From: Camarhynchus parvulus
Taxonomy: Eukaryota > Chordata > Aves > Passeriformes > Thraupidae
Direction of reading: 5' to 3'
Assembly: GCF_901933205.1 (NCBI RefSeq)
Contig: NC_044600.1
Location: forward strand, 310,001-374,000
Length of the DNA: 64,000 nt
Shown: one piece after another, positions 12,700 to 24,550 of the stretch
Layout of the letters: every line of letters starts with the position of its first letter
How positions within the stretch are numbered: position 1 is the stretch's first letter
Position numbers and translations under genes: made by a program
The notes under the pieces: generated by a model
Seen by the model: the letters and a program-made list of their open reading frames with translations, nothing else
Databases searched by the model: none
Told to the model about the DNA's origin: nothing

Positions 12700-14251
12700 A
12701 AGAAGGCCTCTCCAAATAAAAACTCTGCGAACTTCATTTTCTTGAGGTAGTGTTTGAAAATATTTGGTTTAGGGTTTCTTGCTGAAAAGCCAGAAACCTG
12801 TCAGAACAGACCAAGCTGAAGTGCTGGATGAAGACAGGGACATTTTTCTGAGCAGATTCAGTAATGCAACAGTTTTACTATTCCCAGTTTGCCAAATACA
12901 GCATCTGGCAACATTAGGTAGCCCTGTGTACTTTTTTATTTGTAAAAATGAGGAAATAAATGCACTGTTGAGGCAAAGAAAAGAATAGGAACAAATAGAG
13001 TTCAGTGAGGTAAAACTTGGGTTAGGAGAATTGCTTGGTGCTGCCAGTGAGAAGAACAGTCCACTTCCACGCACTCCCAAGATGTTGACTGTTATCTCAG
13101 TTTCTGGTATTGATTTAACTCTTTTATATCCCAAGAGCTGCAGCAGGAGGCGCTTTCCAGTCCCTCTTCCAGAGGGATGAATAACAGTCAGTTCCCTAAA
13201 GAGCTGAATTTGATGTTTTCTCAGACATGGTGAGAGTTTTGCTCTGGTCACTGTGGTGACCCAGGTGAATGCAGTAGCAGTCTGCCCTGCTGGGAGAGCT
13301 CTGCTCCCTCCTCCAGTACCTCTGACCTTTTCTGACCAGCTCCCTCACACATGGCCCAACCCCAGTCTCTCATCGCATGCTGAGAACAAACCAAATCTGA
13401 TTGCTGTCTCACGAAGGTATGCAACGCCCACTGGATGGGAATAGAATTCACTTTGCCAGTAGTTTCTTTAAAATAATTGGAAGAAGTTGCTGCACTTCAA
13501 GCAACCCTTGGATTATGAGAAAGGACGTTTTCCAGCCTAGCAGAGCCATCCAGCTTGGCGAGACTATTGCTCTTCCCCCATCCCAAAGTGCTGGAACTTC
13601 ATTATGAGTTTTCTTCACCCTGCACAAACTTCATGGTTCCCCAGGGTGCAGCTTCCTGACTAGCCTTGTTGCCTTATAAATGTGTTCTCCTACCTCAGCT
13701 CTTGCGTAAGACCCAGGGCTAACTCTTCTAAAGTTGCACAGTGTGCATCTCTTCAGCTTCACTATACTAGTGAGTTTGCTCTCACATTATTTTTAAATTT
13801 TGAATTTCTAATATTGTTCTGTGCACCTCCAAAAAACTTACATCCCTCTTCACTCTGTTTTAAGACTTAGAGTTCTTTTTTCTCTTATTTCCCAAGAAAA
13901 GAAAACATTTTCAAGATTTTTGAAATATTGATTTAGGTTCAGATATTAAATGGATGAACATTTAGGTAACTTAGTATGTGATTTCACCAGTTATTTTTTT
14001 CAAAGTGCCTGTTTAAAGATAGATGTTGGTACTCTCTGAATTTGAATGTGGAAGTAATCTGCTTGTAGAAGTGTTTTGTTTTGTGGCTGTGTTGTATCTT
14101 TTGGACATATATTTAAAGATGAGTTTTACAGGAATCTAAAATGAACGAGGGAATGAACAATAGATCAAATTTTTTGTAGAAGTAGAAATAATCATGGGTG
14201 CCAATTGGAAGCTTAGATGCTGCTTAACTAAAATTGATTTTGAACAGTGTG
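12700..14251. other. Unique non-coding stretch
   Basis: No gene is recognised. The 160-residue minus-strand open frame at 12769-13251 has no recognised domain and probably arises by chance. A CTCF-like site at 13140-13153 is listed separately. Confidence 0.55.
13140..13153 (+). promoter_or_regulatory. Possible CTCF-like core
   Basis: GCAGCAGGAGGCGC matches the CTCF core CCASYAGRKGGCRS at 12 of 14 positions by my count. The mismatches are the first C and the K position. A single motif match in 64 kb has weak predictive value. Binding is inference. Confidence 0.25.
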
Positions 14252-14465
14252 AGGATTAAATCATGAGCTTGAGACTTGGATGTGGGTTCAGTTCTCAGAT
14301 CTGCTATTTCACTGAGTAACTTGTTCAAGTCACTGAATCTCCTGGTGTCCCACTTCCCCTTCATAAAAAGGAGGCAACAATACTGCTTTTCTCTTGGGTT
14401 ATGAGGCCTCTGGGACAGGAACAGCCTGTTAGTTTGAGCATGTGTAGTACTTAGCACAATGGGGT
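14252..14465 (+). repeat. MIR-type SINE (amniote CORE-SINE), near full length
   Basis: This is the best MIR relic in the window. It follows the MIR order: 'gtgggttcagttctcag', then 'gatctgctatttcactgag', then a diverged 'ttgttcaagtcactgaatct' block and the CORE region with 'cttcataaaaaggagg'. The 3' part, including 'cctctgggacaggaacag' and 'cttagcacaatggggtcct', matches the tail known from sauropsid MIR-like elements. The copy is old and inactive. Confidence 0.75.
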
Positions 14466-16298
14466 CCTCCTCTTAGAGATAATAACAACAACATGTGTGA
14501 CATTCACAGAACACAATTTATCTTTCATCTTCTAATGCACTGGAGTTCCCAGATTGCCATAGTGTTTTCTTTTTTAGATGTGAGAGATCTTTTTTGTCTT
14601 GTGAGAATGCAGACTGCTTTTTGTCTTTCTATCCTCTTGCCATCTGAGAGGAGGGAGGTGTGTGGGATAAATACAGTGATATAGTGCTCAATTTTCTGAA
14701 GGGTCTCCTTGTGTAGGTTGTCAAGATGACTTCCCAGTTTCAAAAAAATCCACAGGGGAAAGTACATGTGATATACAGACAGAATTGCTTCTATATTCAT
14801 GGTTTGTGGTGCACCACATGCTAAAGACCAAGTAGGACCATCTTGAGCATTGCTGTACTCCAAGGTAAATTACTTGGGTTATATGTAATATTTTACAGTG
14901 TTGGGGACAGCCTCAGAAAATATAACGCTTTACAATGTGGGGAAAGAAATTATTGCCAAAAATCAGTTAAATCCATGAGACCAGTATCTACAGAGTATTA
15001 AGGCTGTGCAGAGATGCAATGGGGGAAATGCCTATTTATTTTAAATAGCATCAGGTGGACTGTCAGAAGAAAAACCAAAAATTTTAAAAAAGGTATTTAA
15101 AGATAAAAAGTACCTCTTATGCTCACAAGAAGTGCGAAGTGTCTTGTGACACAGCTGACTTTAAAAAATAAATATTTGGGATCCTAAGTATCTCAAAGTA
15201 GGAAGTAGACTTGAGCTGGAGACATCGTCTCATTAAAGAGTGGGACATTCAGCTGGTCTGTAGATGTACAACTCCTTCCCACATCCAAGTCATGGACCAG
15301 CACATCTTAAAGGTGTAGATGGACAAACTTCCCATTCAGCAGATCTATTCCTTGTGCTGTTATAAAGAGTTGTGCTTTGAGATGGAACTCAGCAGACTGT
15401 GGAAACATGAGTGGCTTTGTTCTGCATCTCTGCAGCTCAGTGGAAAATCACTGGCTTCTCCTTAAAGCTAAAAAGCTGCTCTGAACAAATGCAAGCAAAG
15501 TTTTTCTAAATTCCATGTATTGAACTATTTTAGCAAATTTTTCCAACTAGTGCTAACACAGGATGCTTCTGTTCTTCTGAGTCAAGAGTTGTAGGATGGC
15601 TTCAAAAGAGAAAAATGCCTATTGGGTTAAGGAGAGCTTATTCTTAAAAATCCTTTACAGGGAATCAGGTGGGAAATGTTTAATTGCTGATACAGTGCAC
15701 AAGTAAGCAAATTTACTTCCTGTAACTTCTCTGATTGTTCTCAGAAGCTGCTGCTCCCAGAGAAGGGTGCTGGATTCCAGAGGCCCAGAGTAGCAAGTAC
15801 AAATGGAGATGCTCTGGGTGCGTTCTCTGTAGCTGGCAGCAGTGTGGCCTCAGCCTGTGATGAACCACGATGTGCCCCTGTTGGGCTGCAGCTGCCCTGA
15901 GAGCTGTGCCTTCATGCAGTACTGCTGGAAAAGGCTGAGCAGACACAGCAGTGAGAAAGCACCATGGCAGAGCAGTGTTTTCCTGAAGACAGCCAGCTTT
16001 CATCAGCCCCAGACTGCAGTCAGCAGCACTGAGACACTGGGTTGGGATGGGTAGAGTTGTTCCAGCCAAGAGGCAAGATTTAGCAGATGTTTAGCAAAAG
16101 GTTCCATTCTTCTTGCCACAGACACATGTGGAGCTGTCTTGAGTCTAGTAAGATTTTTACAAGTTTTATAAGTCATAGTTTATTGAGTTTGGGAAAGAAT
16201 TTAATATGGCATTGTGATCTTGGAAACTGTTTTTCTCTGAAATAATTTTTTTAAGTAAGCTCTGATTTTGTGATAACAAGTGAAAGAAGCTAAGTAGG
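14466..16298. other. Unique non-coding stretch
   Basis: No gene is recognised. AT-rich runs occur at 15040-15110. Open frames reach at most about 118 residues with no domain. Confidence 0.6.
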
Positions 16299-16342
16299 TT
16301 TTTGTTTTGTTTTGTTTTGTTTTTTTTTTTGTGGTTTTTTTA
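16299..16342 (+). repeat. (TTTTG)n simple repeat
   Basis: About four TTTTG units run into a T-run and GTGGTTTTTT. It is an ordinary pentanucleotide microsatellite. Confidence 0.9.
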
Positions 16343-19133
16343 ATACTGCTTCTCTTCTTTGGAGCATCCTCCTGTACTCTCTTCAGTTGCACAGTGGTGT
16401 TTTCCTCTGAGTGATAAACAACCAGAAAGCTGAATCAACACTTAGGAGCAGCAGGAATCTGGCTTAACTTTGCTTTGGAGAAAGTTCTTTACCAGGTTTC
16501 ATAATGGCTATGGAATGGAACAAATAAAGGGAACACCATTTATGAACCACGTTGGCCATGGAAAGTGATATATTTAGATGAGCAGTTTATGTAAGCGAAG
16601 GACTCCTTAGGACATGAGGCAGTGCTGCTCATCACAGCAGGCATTCAGAGGGAGGAGTTTGCTTTGGGCAGCCCTGCATTTGGGACATGCAGCCCTGGAA
16701 ATCAGTGTTATTTCTATCTGCTGAGCACTAGGGCTACTGATAAAAATGAAAAAATGTGATAATTTTATAACCGTTTGTGAGGTTCAGCCTGTAACTTATG
16801 CTACTATTTAAAGTGTCCCATTGAAATTCTGTTGATTTGGTTAAGCACAATGAATTTTACTGCTGGACTTGATTGCTGAGGGGAGAGTGCTCTATATCAG
16901 CCCTAGTGGTGTGAGCTGAAGTTGAAAGCATTTGGGTGTGAAACAAAAGCAGGGGACTGGAGAGACATTGGAAGGGATATGACAGAAGGCCTAGTGTAGA
17001 CACACAAGGCTAACAAGCATTTCTGCTTTTAAAATGCCTTTCAGAAAGAATGGCTGCTTTCTCAGCATTCCTTCAGAGGGTTAAGAAGAAGTGCAGTCAC
17101 TGGAGGCTGAAACCTAAGTTCATTCCCAACCGGAAAACTGGATATAGAGCTCAAAGCCCCTGATGACCAGTTCTCTATTCAACAGTGACACCTCCATCTT
17201 CTTCTCTTGGACCCTCTGCTGAATTATAAGCAGGAATAAAGCTTGTACAGCACATGGAAATGCACCTTCCTCATGGGCATAGCTGAGAAGAGCAGTTTGA
17301 TCAGAACTCTACAGATGTGACAGGGCTGAGGAGGAGAAGAAGGGGTTAAACACCTGCTGGTACAGTCTCGGAAGGGTCTGCCACACTTGTGTGATTCACA
17401 CGTTGCTCTCCTTTGCATATGTCAGTTCTCAAGGCACCAACACCACAGAGAAGGATGATGTTGATTGGCACAGCCCTAACAGAAGCTGCCAGCAAAACCA
17501 GCTGGCTGCTGTGCTGTACTTGTTAGTGGGCACAACATTTGGAAAACCCCAAAGTAAAAAACCACCATCTGAAAATCTGCATCTGATCCACTAATGTGAA
17601 TTTGAGAAACAGGATTGGCAGAAAGTGATTCTCACTCATTGCTAATGTGGGTTTGCCTGGTGGTGTAGCCTGGAGCAAGAGCAGCTCTGGGGAGAGTCTG
17701 AGACAGGTGTGCTGCTCCGGAGCACAGTGAGGAACATCCCAGTAACATTTCCTGAGGAGCTGGGGGAGCAATCACTGATGAGAAATGCTGAGAATCAGTC
17801 ATGGCAGGTCAGTGTCTGGCTCCTCCTCGACTTACGGTCTCCTTTGTTACGTTTCTATTGTTTCCCCAGATGAGGTATGACAAATGCAGGGATTCCCAAG
17901 AGAGGTACTGTCCATCCTGAATATGTGAGTAGCTCTCATTATTGTTAATGGGAGTTGCATGTGCTCGAAAAGCTAAGACTCCCTTGTGATGCCTTGAGAT
18001 AGAAGACTAATATCTAAATGACGTGTAATTATTTGAGCAAATGGTGTAACATGTGATGTCTTTGTTAGGGCATTGTTGTTCAGAGAATTGTCCCAATATA
18101 ATTTTTCCCTACGAAAATGACCACACACACAAAGTAACAGACTGTGTTAATTTCTGCTTTGTTTTATTTAAACATTCTGTACTCCCTTCTTGTTTTCTAA
18201 AACTTTGTTTCTAGCTTCTAAAACTTATAAAAGATGGCAGTCTGGCCCTTCAGAAATAATGTGGTAACAAACTGGTGACTATGCTCTGTACAAGAATGGA
18301 GCTGGATTAGTGAAGAATCTCTACATGGCAATCAACTCTGCAGAACTCTTCCTCATGCAGTCAGGTTCAACAGCAATGTTAAAGTATCACAGGTGAACTA
18401 TCCCTGATGAAAAATGAAGATTTTAAAGAATAAAATTTCCCCTCTTTTTCCATGGCAGTGAAGCTGATTTTTGGTGATCTTTAACTCCATATAAGGTCTG
18501 ACTGAGCTCAGGGTGCTGTTGGGCATGTGCAGCACAAGACCAATGTGACCAGAAGGTACAACACACTTTGCAAAGGAGAAACTTCTTGGTTGCAGTGCAG
18601 CTGTTTGAAGACAGCAGACGAGCAGAGTGGAAGGGCTACTCACCCTCATCCTTGAGGACAGAAGCAAAAATATAATTAAGGATTGTAGGGTGGAAGCTTG
18701 TTTGGCAGTGGTGTTCCTGGCACCTGCACATTCGATTCTGACTGGTTTCAGAGATGGGATGCCAAGTAAACCTGATATGAGCGATGGCAAATGCTATACC
18801 CTGTGCCTAAATCGGCAGGACAAATGAAGCTGTCACGCTTTGCCCTTCCTTCCTTCTCCTCCGTGGGGCAGAGAGGTCTTTAGAGATCAGCCTTTCCTTC
18901 CCCAGTGGTTTCGGCTGGTGTTGTCACTTGCTGCTGATGCCCCTTGGCCAGTCATGCATTGCTGATCACCATTCAGGTGAGGGACAAAGGAGGGAGCTTA
19001 GCAGTCAAGAGGATACTGATGAGAGGGGAAATTGCTTATTTCAAAGGCTTTTTAAGCGTTCTTTTCCATCTTGACGACAACAGACTTATCGCTCTCCTTT
19101 TATCCCCCGTATAGAGTCAGGCAGTGACCATTA
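16343..19133. other. Unique non-coding stretch
   Basis: No gene or repeat family is recognised. Short ACAC runs occur near 18120. Open frames are short; the 130-residue minus frame at 18398-18790 has no recognised domain. Confidence 0.6.
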
Positions 19134-19365
19134 TGAGGAGCTCTGAAGGAGCGCTCCTCTCCTCTTCGTTAGGCTCTCTTGGCTGGTGCGTGCCAGCGAG
19201 AGGGGACCGGCGCGTCTGCCGGGCCGAGGAGGGAGTGCTGGCCAGCGCCGGTCCCTTGAGAGGCTGTCAGCCGTGTGGGCTTGAAACGTTTCATAAGATG
19301 GACATGAGGGAGACAGAAGGCAAAAAGGGCAAAATGCCGCAGAAAGCTCGCCGGTGTGTTTTGAA
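19134..19365. promoter_or_regulatory. Small CpG-rich peak
   Basis: About 230 bases carry roughly 15 to 18 CpG dinucleotides by eye, including 'GGACCGGCGCGTCTGCCGGG', while the flanks are CpG-poor. It is not a tandem repeat, unlike the other GC-rich segments of the window. Such unmethylated-type islets can be promoters, enhancers or conserved exons. An 88-codon open frame (19124-19390, +) crosses it but I do not recognise it. Function is inference. Confidence 0.3.
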
Positions 19366-19388
19366 ATACGTTGACTGCCTACAGTATT

Positions 19389-19418
19389 GACTTTCTATTA
19401 TTGGGACTTTCTATTATT
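19389..19418 (+). repeat. Short direct duplication, 15 bp
   Basis: 'GACTTTCTATTATT' occurs twice, 15 bases apart. It is a small tandem duplication immediately after the CpG-rich peak. Confidence 0.8.
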
Positions 19419-21479
19419 ATTATCCAGCCTGGACTGCTCAGTTTTACAGCTGCATGGTTAGCTGGAAAATCACAGAATTTCTTGGAAAGTAGCTCAGTTG
19501 TTCTCTCCCTGCACTCCTGGCTGTCTGTTGTGAAGTTCAGTGCTGGCAGCTAATATTGCTTGCATGCCATTTGTCTGATACCAGTGGCACAGCTTAGACT
19601 TAGGGTGATACAGCTGCTTTCCAGCTTTACTTCTTTCCAAGCGTTGCTCAGGCTCTCCCTTTTTCCTGCATACAGTTTTTGTTGGTATTTGTCACTCCTA
19701 AAGGGCCACCACCCCCACGTGAGGCCTCAGCTGCACTTCTTTCACCCCAAAGAACGTGCAATTGCATAGATGGGTGGGCAAGGTGTAGGACAGGGATATG
19801 AAGTTGCTTTTGGTTTACAAGTGGGGATTTAAGGCACACAGAAAATAGATCTTCTAGGAACTGGGAAGGGGCACTGGGGCCAGCCCTTTAGAAATAGGGC
19901 TTTGTGGAAGACTTGCAGCTGAACGTAGTCAGTAGTGTAATCTTCTGGCTTCTTCATTGCAGGGATAAAGGGACTTTTTTTCCATGTTTCAGATGCTGTC
20001 ATTGCGACCCACTGCATGGTGACCAGTCTGTCTTGCCGTGTAGCTGTGCCAACTTGTAACTTTTTATAGTCCCCCTTCAGTTACCTATGCAATTTTTGGC
20101 TGTCCTGGAATCAGATCCCAAAAGGTTTAAGGTAGGTTAACTGTAAATTCTTGGATTGGGATACTTTTGTGTTCACTCTCAACAATGCCAGTAATTGTTA
20201 TTTTGGAAATACATGACTCAATGGAGTTACAATACTAAATTTTAAAGTGTGAAATGTTTCATTACACTTTCCTGAGTCAACATAAATGTTTTGTGTCTGG
20301 GCAGCTCAGCTATTAAGTGCAGGTTCTTGAGGAGTGGTGTTTCACAGGGACATTATCTGGGAGACAACTGTTCTTGATCTTTGTTTGGTGGGGCCCTGGG
20401 CAGACTGGCTCCTATGAGGCATCACAGATTAACCAAAATCTGACCCTGGGCAAGAGCAGGGCCTACGTTGGCCTCTTTCTTGAATGACAGTAGTAAGACT
20501 GGTAGCAGACATGCACTTGAAGTCCTGCATGGTGTCTGAGCAAAGTGTCTCGCGTTTTCCAAAGAATCTTCTACAGAAATGGTATTTTTCACTGGAAGAT
20601 CTTTCTGTCCTTTTACATAGTCAATACAGGCTTATGAGGGTTTGTTCCTGGTAGAGGTAAAGGTTCTTCCCATTTTGGAAGGTGGAGAATATCAACTGTC
20701 ATAATTGAAATTCTGCTGTTGATGTGTTAAGCATAAAAATGTGTTTGGTCAGCAAACGTGGTTCAGAATTGTAACGCTCTCAAACTGCTCCCTGCTGTAC
20801 ATAGAAAGGATGTGAAATGGCATTTTTATCAGTCAGTGAAAGCTTAGTTAATTGGCTCCAGTCAAGTTTCTGTATTGTTCTGCGTAATCTGAATTAAACA
20901 TTGGTTTGACTACATATGTGGCTTTATCTTCCTTGAAGACATAGGGTGCTCAGTCAGACAGTGGCATCAGCTTTGAAGTTAAGTTATTCATAGCTCAAGG
21001 ATTGATTCTGACATTAACACTGTTTCCCTACACTCCTTGAAAATGCATCCCACCATGCCACTCTTTCAGTTCCTGCTTTAGTATTAATTTTAAATATCTG
21101 CAATTTCATAGTGAAAATAAAAGCTCCTCTCCTACTCTACACATGAAAGGTTGAAAAGACCAAAACTAGAGCTATTAACAGAGAATGTTGCTTTTTAAAG
21201 AGTATCTTCTTGCTCATGTTTATAAGTTACCAGCTGTCATTTGCCTTCATGTAGAGTTGCTTTGCCACCTCCATCTGTGAAGAGGTTCTGTCAGTTCACC
21301 CCAGGGCTTGGGCAGAAATTCGTGCAGTGGAAATACTGAAGGCTTAACCATACAAATATTTAGCCTGGATCTTGCAAACCCATGTTTGTTAGTGACATGC
21401 ATGCCTAATAGCTTAGAGTCACCCACTTAACTAGCTTTTGCTTTTAGCTGGCAGGTACAATTGGGCTAAGTGACATTTC
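19419..21479. other. Unique non-coding stretch
   Basis: No gene is recognised. Sequence is AT-rich at 20150-20290 and 21060-21200. 'TGGATCTTGCAAACCC' near 21368 weakly resembles the old amniote repeat listed elsewhere, but too weakly to annotate. Confidence 0.55.
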
Positions 21480-21710
21480 CTTCTCTCTTTTCTCTTTTTT
21501 CTTTATTTTCTTTTTTTTTTCTTTTACAGGGACATGTGGGGGAGGAAGCATGACTTTATTCTGAACTTTCTTCTTGTTTCTTTAAGGAACTTTTTGTGTG
21601 AGAAAGACTTGATGTCAGTGCACAAAAAATGACTTAAGATTTGCATTCTTTTGCCACAGAAATAAATGAACAAAGTTTGCAACTGAAAAGGCATTTTTAC
21701 ACCTTTTGTT
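21480..21710 (+). other. Candidate terminal exon (3' splice site plus polyA signal)
   Basis: A pyrimidine tract of more than 40 bases ends in TTTTACAG at about 21530, a very strong-looking vertebrate 3' splice site. From there one frame stays open for about 33 codons to a TGA at about 21630. An AATAAA follows at 21661-21666 with a GT-rich TTTTGTTGTTTAG near 21705. The order acceptor, short frame, polyA signal, GT element is that of a last exon. I recognise no protein, and no upstream exon is identified. Chance coincidence is quite possible. Confidence 0.2.
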
Positions 21711-22170
21711 GTTTAGTAAGGTAGAAATCCCATTATGCTTCATGCATAGCCCTAAGGAATGTGCAAACAAGTATTAGATCAATGGCATGTCTCTGCAGCT
21801 TCTTTTATCATGAGTATTTAAAACTGAATATTCAAACATTCATTCATATTTCAAACATCTGTCTCAAATAGTGGATTTGTGTTGGAGTATGTTTTATTGC
21901 CAATAGATAGGTTAAATGTAAAGCTTTTAAATGTTTTATAAGTTGCAGATGCTTAGCTATGGTCTTGTAACAGTGTTTGCAGGGTTTTTTTAAGCAACAA
22001 AGTGGAAAATCAGCAATAAGCTCTGAAAGGTAGCCAGGGAAAAAAGAGTTTAGAAAAAGAAAGGTACCCACTTAAAGAAGGCATGTGAAAAGTTGGTGTG
22101 TACTTCAGAAGAGCCATCTCGGCTTCAGTCAGTGGCAGCGAGGTCTGCATCACTTATGGACACTTAAACT
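21711..22170. other. Unique AT-rich stretch
   Basis: Nothing recognisable is present. Composition is AT-rich up to about 22080, then rises in GC toward the pyrimidine tract. Confidence 0.6.
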
Positions 22171-22210
22171 CCTGCCTTCCTGCCTGCCTTCCTTCCTGGC
22201 TTCCTTCCCC
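22171..22210 (+). repeat. CCTG/CCTT pyrimidine-rich simple repeat
   Basis: An imperfect run of CCTG, CCTT and TTCC units about 40 bases long. It lies about 100 bases upstream of the G-rich minisatellite C, so a C/T-rich + strand tract precedes a G-rich one. Confidence 0.85.
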
Positions 22211-22308
22211 GGGTATCCCCTCAGGGATCCCCTCCTGCTTGAGGAGGCTCACCCTGAGCAGTTTGGCCATCGCCTCATCCGCGCTGCAGTGGCTCTGCTA
22301 CGGGGATG

Positions 22309-22626
22309 GGTAACCTAGGTGGGTAACCCGTGTGGGTAACAGGGGTGGGTAACCTAGGTGGGTAACCCGTGTGGGTAACAGGGATGGGTAACAGGGATGG
22401 GTAACAGGGATGGGTAACCGGGTGGGTAACAGGGATGGGTAACCCAGGTGGGTAACAGGGATGGGTAACAGGGATGGGTAACCCGTGTGGGTAACCGGGA
22501 TGGGTAACCCAGGTGGGTAACAGGGATGGGTAACAGGGATGGGTAACCGGGATGGGTAACCCGTGTGGGTAACAGGGATGGGTAACCCGTGTGGGTAACC
22601 GGGATGGGTAACCAGTGCGGGTAACC
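22309..22626 (+). repeat. G-rich minisatellite C, 13 bp unit
   Basis: About 24 units of GGGTAACAGGGAT and its variants (gggtaacccgtgt, gggtaacccaggt, and a 12-bp gggtaaccgggt). The + strand is G-rich with guanine triplets in most half-units. The spacing GGG-TAACA-GGG-AT-GGG fits the canonical G-quadruplex rule (loops of 1-7). The repeat has no stop on the minus strand in any phase, which gives two spurious open frames (22275-22640 and 22354-22854) rich in THPCYPSLLPIPV. These are not genes. Confidence 0.95.
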
Positions 22627-24485
22627 AGCTCTGCTAGCACACGTGCTCGTCCTTGCAGGCGCGTGGTTCCCCGGCTGTGGGGCAGCGCTCAGGAGAGGCT
22701 TGGTGGCCCGGCAGTGCAGCCTGTGTCCCCGGGATGTGTCCCCCTCCCTAGCCGTGCTCCTCATGCACCTCCTCAGCCCCACCTCAGCTCCTTCCTGTCT
22801 CTGGGCTCTGTCCTTTGACAGCCCTTCCAAGGGACACAAAGCAGATGTGCTCACGTGCTCCTGTGCAGAACAGATGATTACATGTCAGGGTAAGGGGAAG
22901 GCAGGGCAAGGTGTTTGCTCCCCATCCAAATCAATAAAATTCAGCCGTTTTTGAGCTCTGTTAGCTGTTTTACCTGGACTGGTCCCATCCTAGCTGTGGG
23001 AGCTCCTGGTGCAGAAGTGCTGCAGTGCCTGAACATGAAGTTGGCCTTGGTGGTTTCTCCAGTGCTTTGGCAGATGTGTCACTGTGTGCATCTGTGCTAA
23101 GGGTTCTCTCAGAGGAAAATGGCCTCATGTTGAAGAGATGTTCAACATTAGAATTGAAAATATGTTACTTTTTGTGGTGAAAATATTTTTCAATGACAGG
23201 AAAGCTTTTATTTATTATTAAAGCATTCCTGGTGTTGGTGAGATTTTTGCTGTCTCTCTGGAGTATAGGCTGCAGGCTGTAGCAGGGAAATGCAGCAAGT
23301 CTCCAGTCCTTTAAAGAGTTTTTCATACGTTCATGTTGTGAATTCTGACTTTCAGCCATAAAAAAACTTTTGTAAAACTATGACTTTAAAAACAAATTAA
23401 TATTCAAACAAACCAAATAAAAAACAAAGAGAATACATTTACTTTATATAAAGGCACCTCTACTTTTTGTTGAGCCCATTATATCTCGAATTATTATACT
23501 GAATACTTCATAGCTCATTTTGCAAAAATAACAGATTAGAAATGTCTTAACAAGGCCTCTCTTCTGGCAATAATCTCCTGAGAGTTAGATTCCTTTTTTC
23601 TTTTCTTTCATTTTTTAATTTTTTTTTTCTGTCAGGACACTAAGAACTGTTTTTGCACCACTTTCTGCTGTTCTCATCTTGCTTGCAGTTAAATTTAAGG
23701 AGTTAACTTTAGTTTTTGCGGGTGCAGATACTTCAGCATCTGAACATCTGGCCTTTACCAAAAGATGCTGGCAAAATTTGTCTTGCTTGTGGATTTTCTG
23801 CATGTATATTTCCACTTTCCAACTGTAAGACCGTGTGGAGTGGTTCAACAAAGTTCTTAAATTTAATAAATTCCTAATCTGTTTAAAATAGGCTGGAATA
23901 AGACTTACTTTAAACAAAACTGGTGTTTGTTTAGCATTTAGCTTTTTGTAGACCGAACCAATTAAGATGGCACATTGTGTTCAGCCAGTAAAAATGTGTG
24001 TATAAACAAGATCTCTACACAGAGCATTGCATCAGTTTTTAGGTGATCAAGCCTTTTTTTCTCAGAGATCTACTTTTTGATCCAAGTATTTGCACCCAAA
24101 TATTGCAGCTTTGTAGTAATCAAGACTTCAGCTCCCTGACAGGTTTGAGGTGTGTTTCCTGTAATTGAAATAGGACAGAAGACAGGTGAATGCCTTCCTG
24201 TGTGATCTGCCTTGAGGAGGACCGAGCCCTTACAGGACCGTGATGGATGTGGCTGATGGAGGACCCTCAGTTTCCATGTCAGTCCCTGCAGCAGAGTGCT
24301 CTCCCTGCCCTCTCTGAAGCATGGTGTGTTTTTCTGGAGTTTATGCAGGTTTTCCCCTGCTGTGCTGTGCTCCCTCCCGGCTCAGTGTACCAGCAGTGAG
24401 CCCTGCAGGTGCTGCCCCTGTCCCTGTGCTTGGTGCCCCAGCCCTGGAGGCTCCCAGGCCGGGCTGCTCTGAGCAGCCTGACCAG
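22627..24485. other. Unique non-coding stretch
   Basis: The first 200 bases are GC-rich and include CTTGCAG followed by CpG-containing sequence. The rest is AT-rich (23150-23640). No gene is recognised. Confidence 0.55.
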
Positions 24486-24550
24486 CCAGGGTGTGCCTGC
24501 CCATGGCAGGGCGTGGAATGGGATCATTGTCCAACTCAGCCCATTCTGTC
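24486..24550 (+). repeat. CR1 LINE 3' tail fragment
   Basis: 'CCTGCCCATGGCAGGGCG' followed by 'tggaatgggatcattgtcc' and 'cccattctgtca' matches the last part of avian CR1, where the order is CCTGCCCATGGCAGGG, GGAACTGGATGATC, then CATTCTGTGA. It is a short, diverged and inactive copy in the same sense orientation as the larger CR1 at 51 kb. Confidence 0.7.

Noticed and set aside
12743..12756. let-7-like seed TGAGGTAGTG
   Set aside because: Only the first bases match; the rest differs and no complementary arm was found nearby.
22309..22626. Telomere-like or I-SceI-like site
   Set aside because: GGGTAACAGGGAT resembles both in part, but is neither TTAGGG nor the full homing-endonuclease site. 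It is a local minisatellite.
22309..22626. RFX half-sites (GTAACC, GGTAAC) in the array
   Set aside because: Half-sites are present, but the spacing of 5-6 bases and the orientation do not make a complete X-box.
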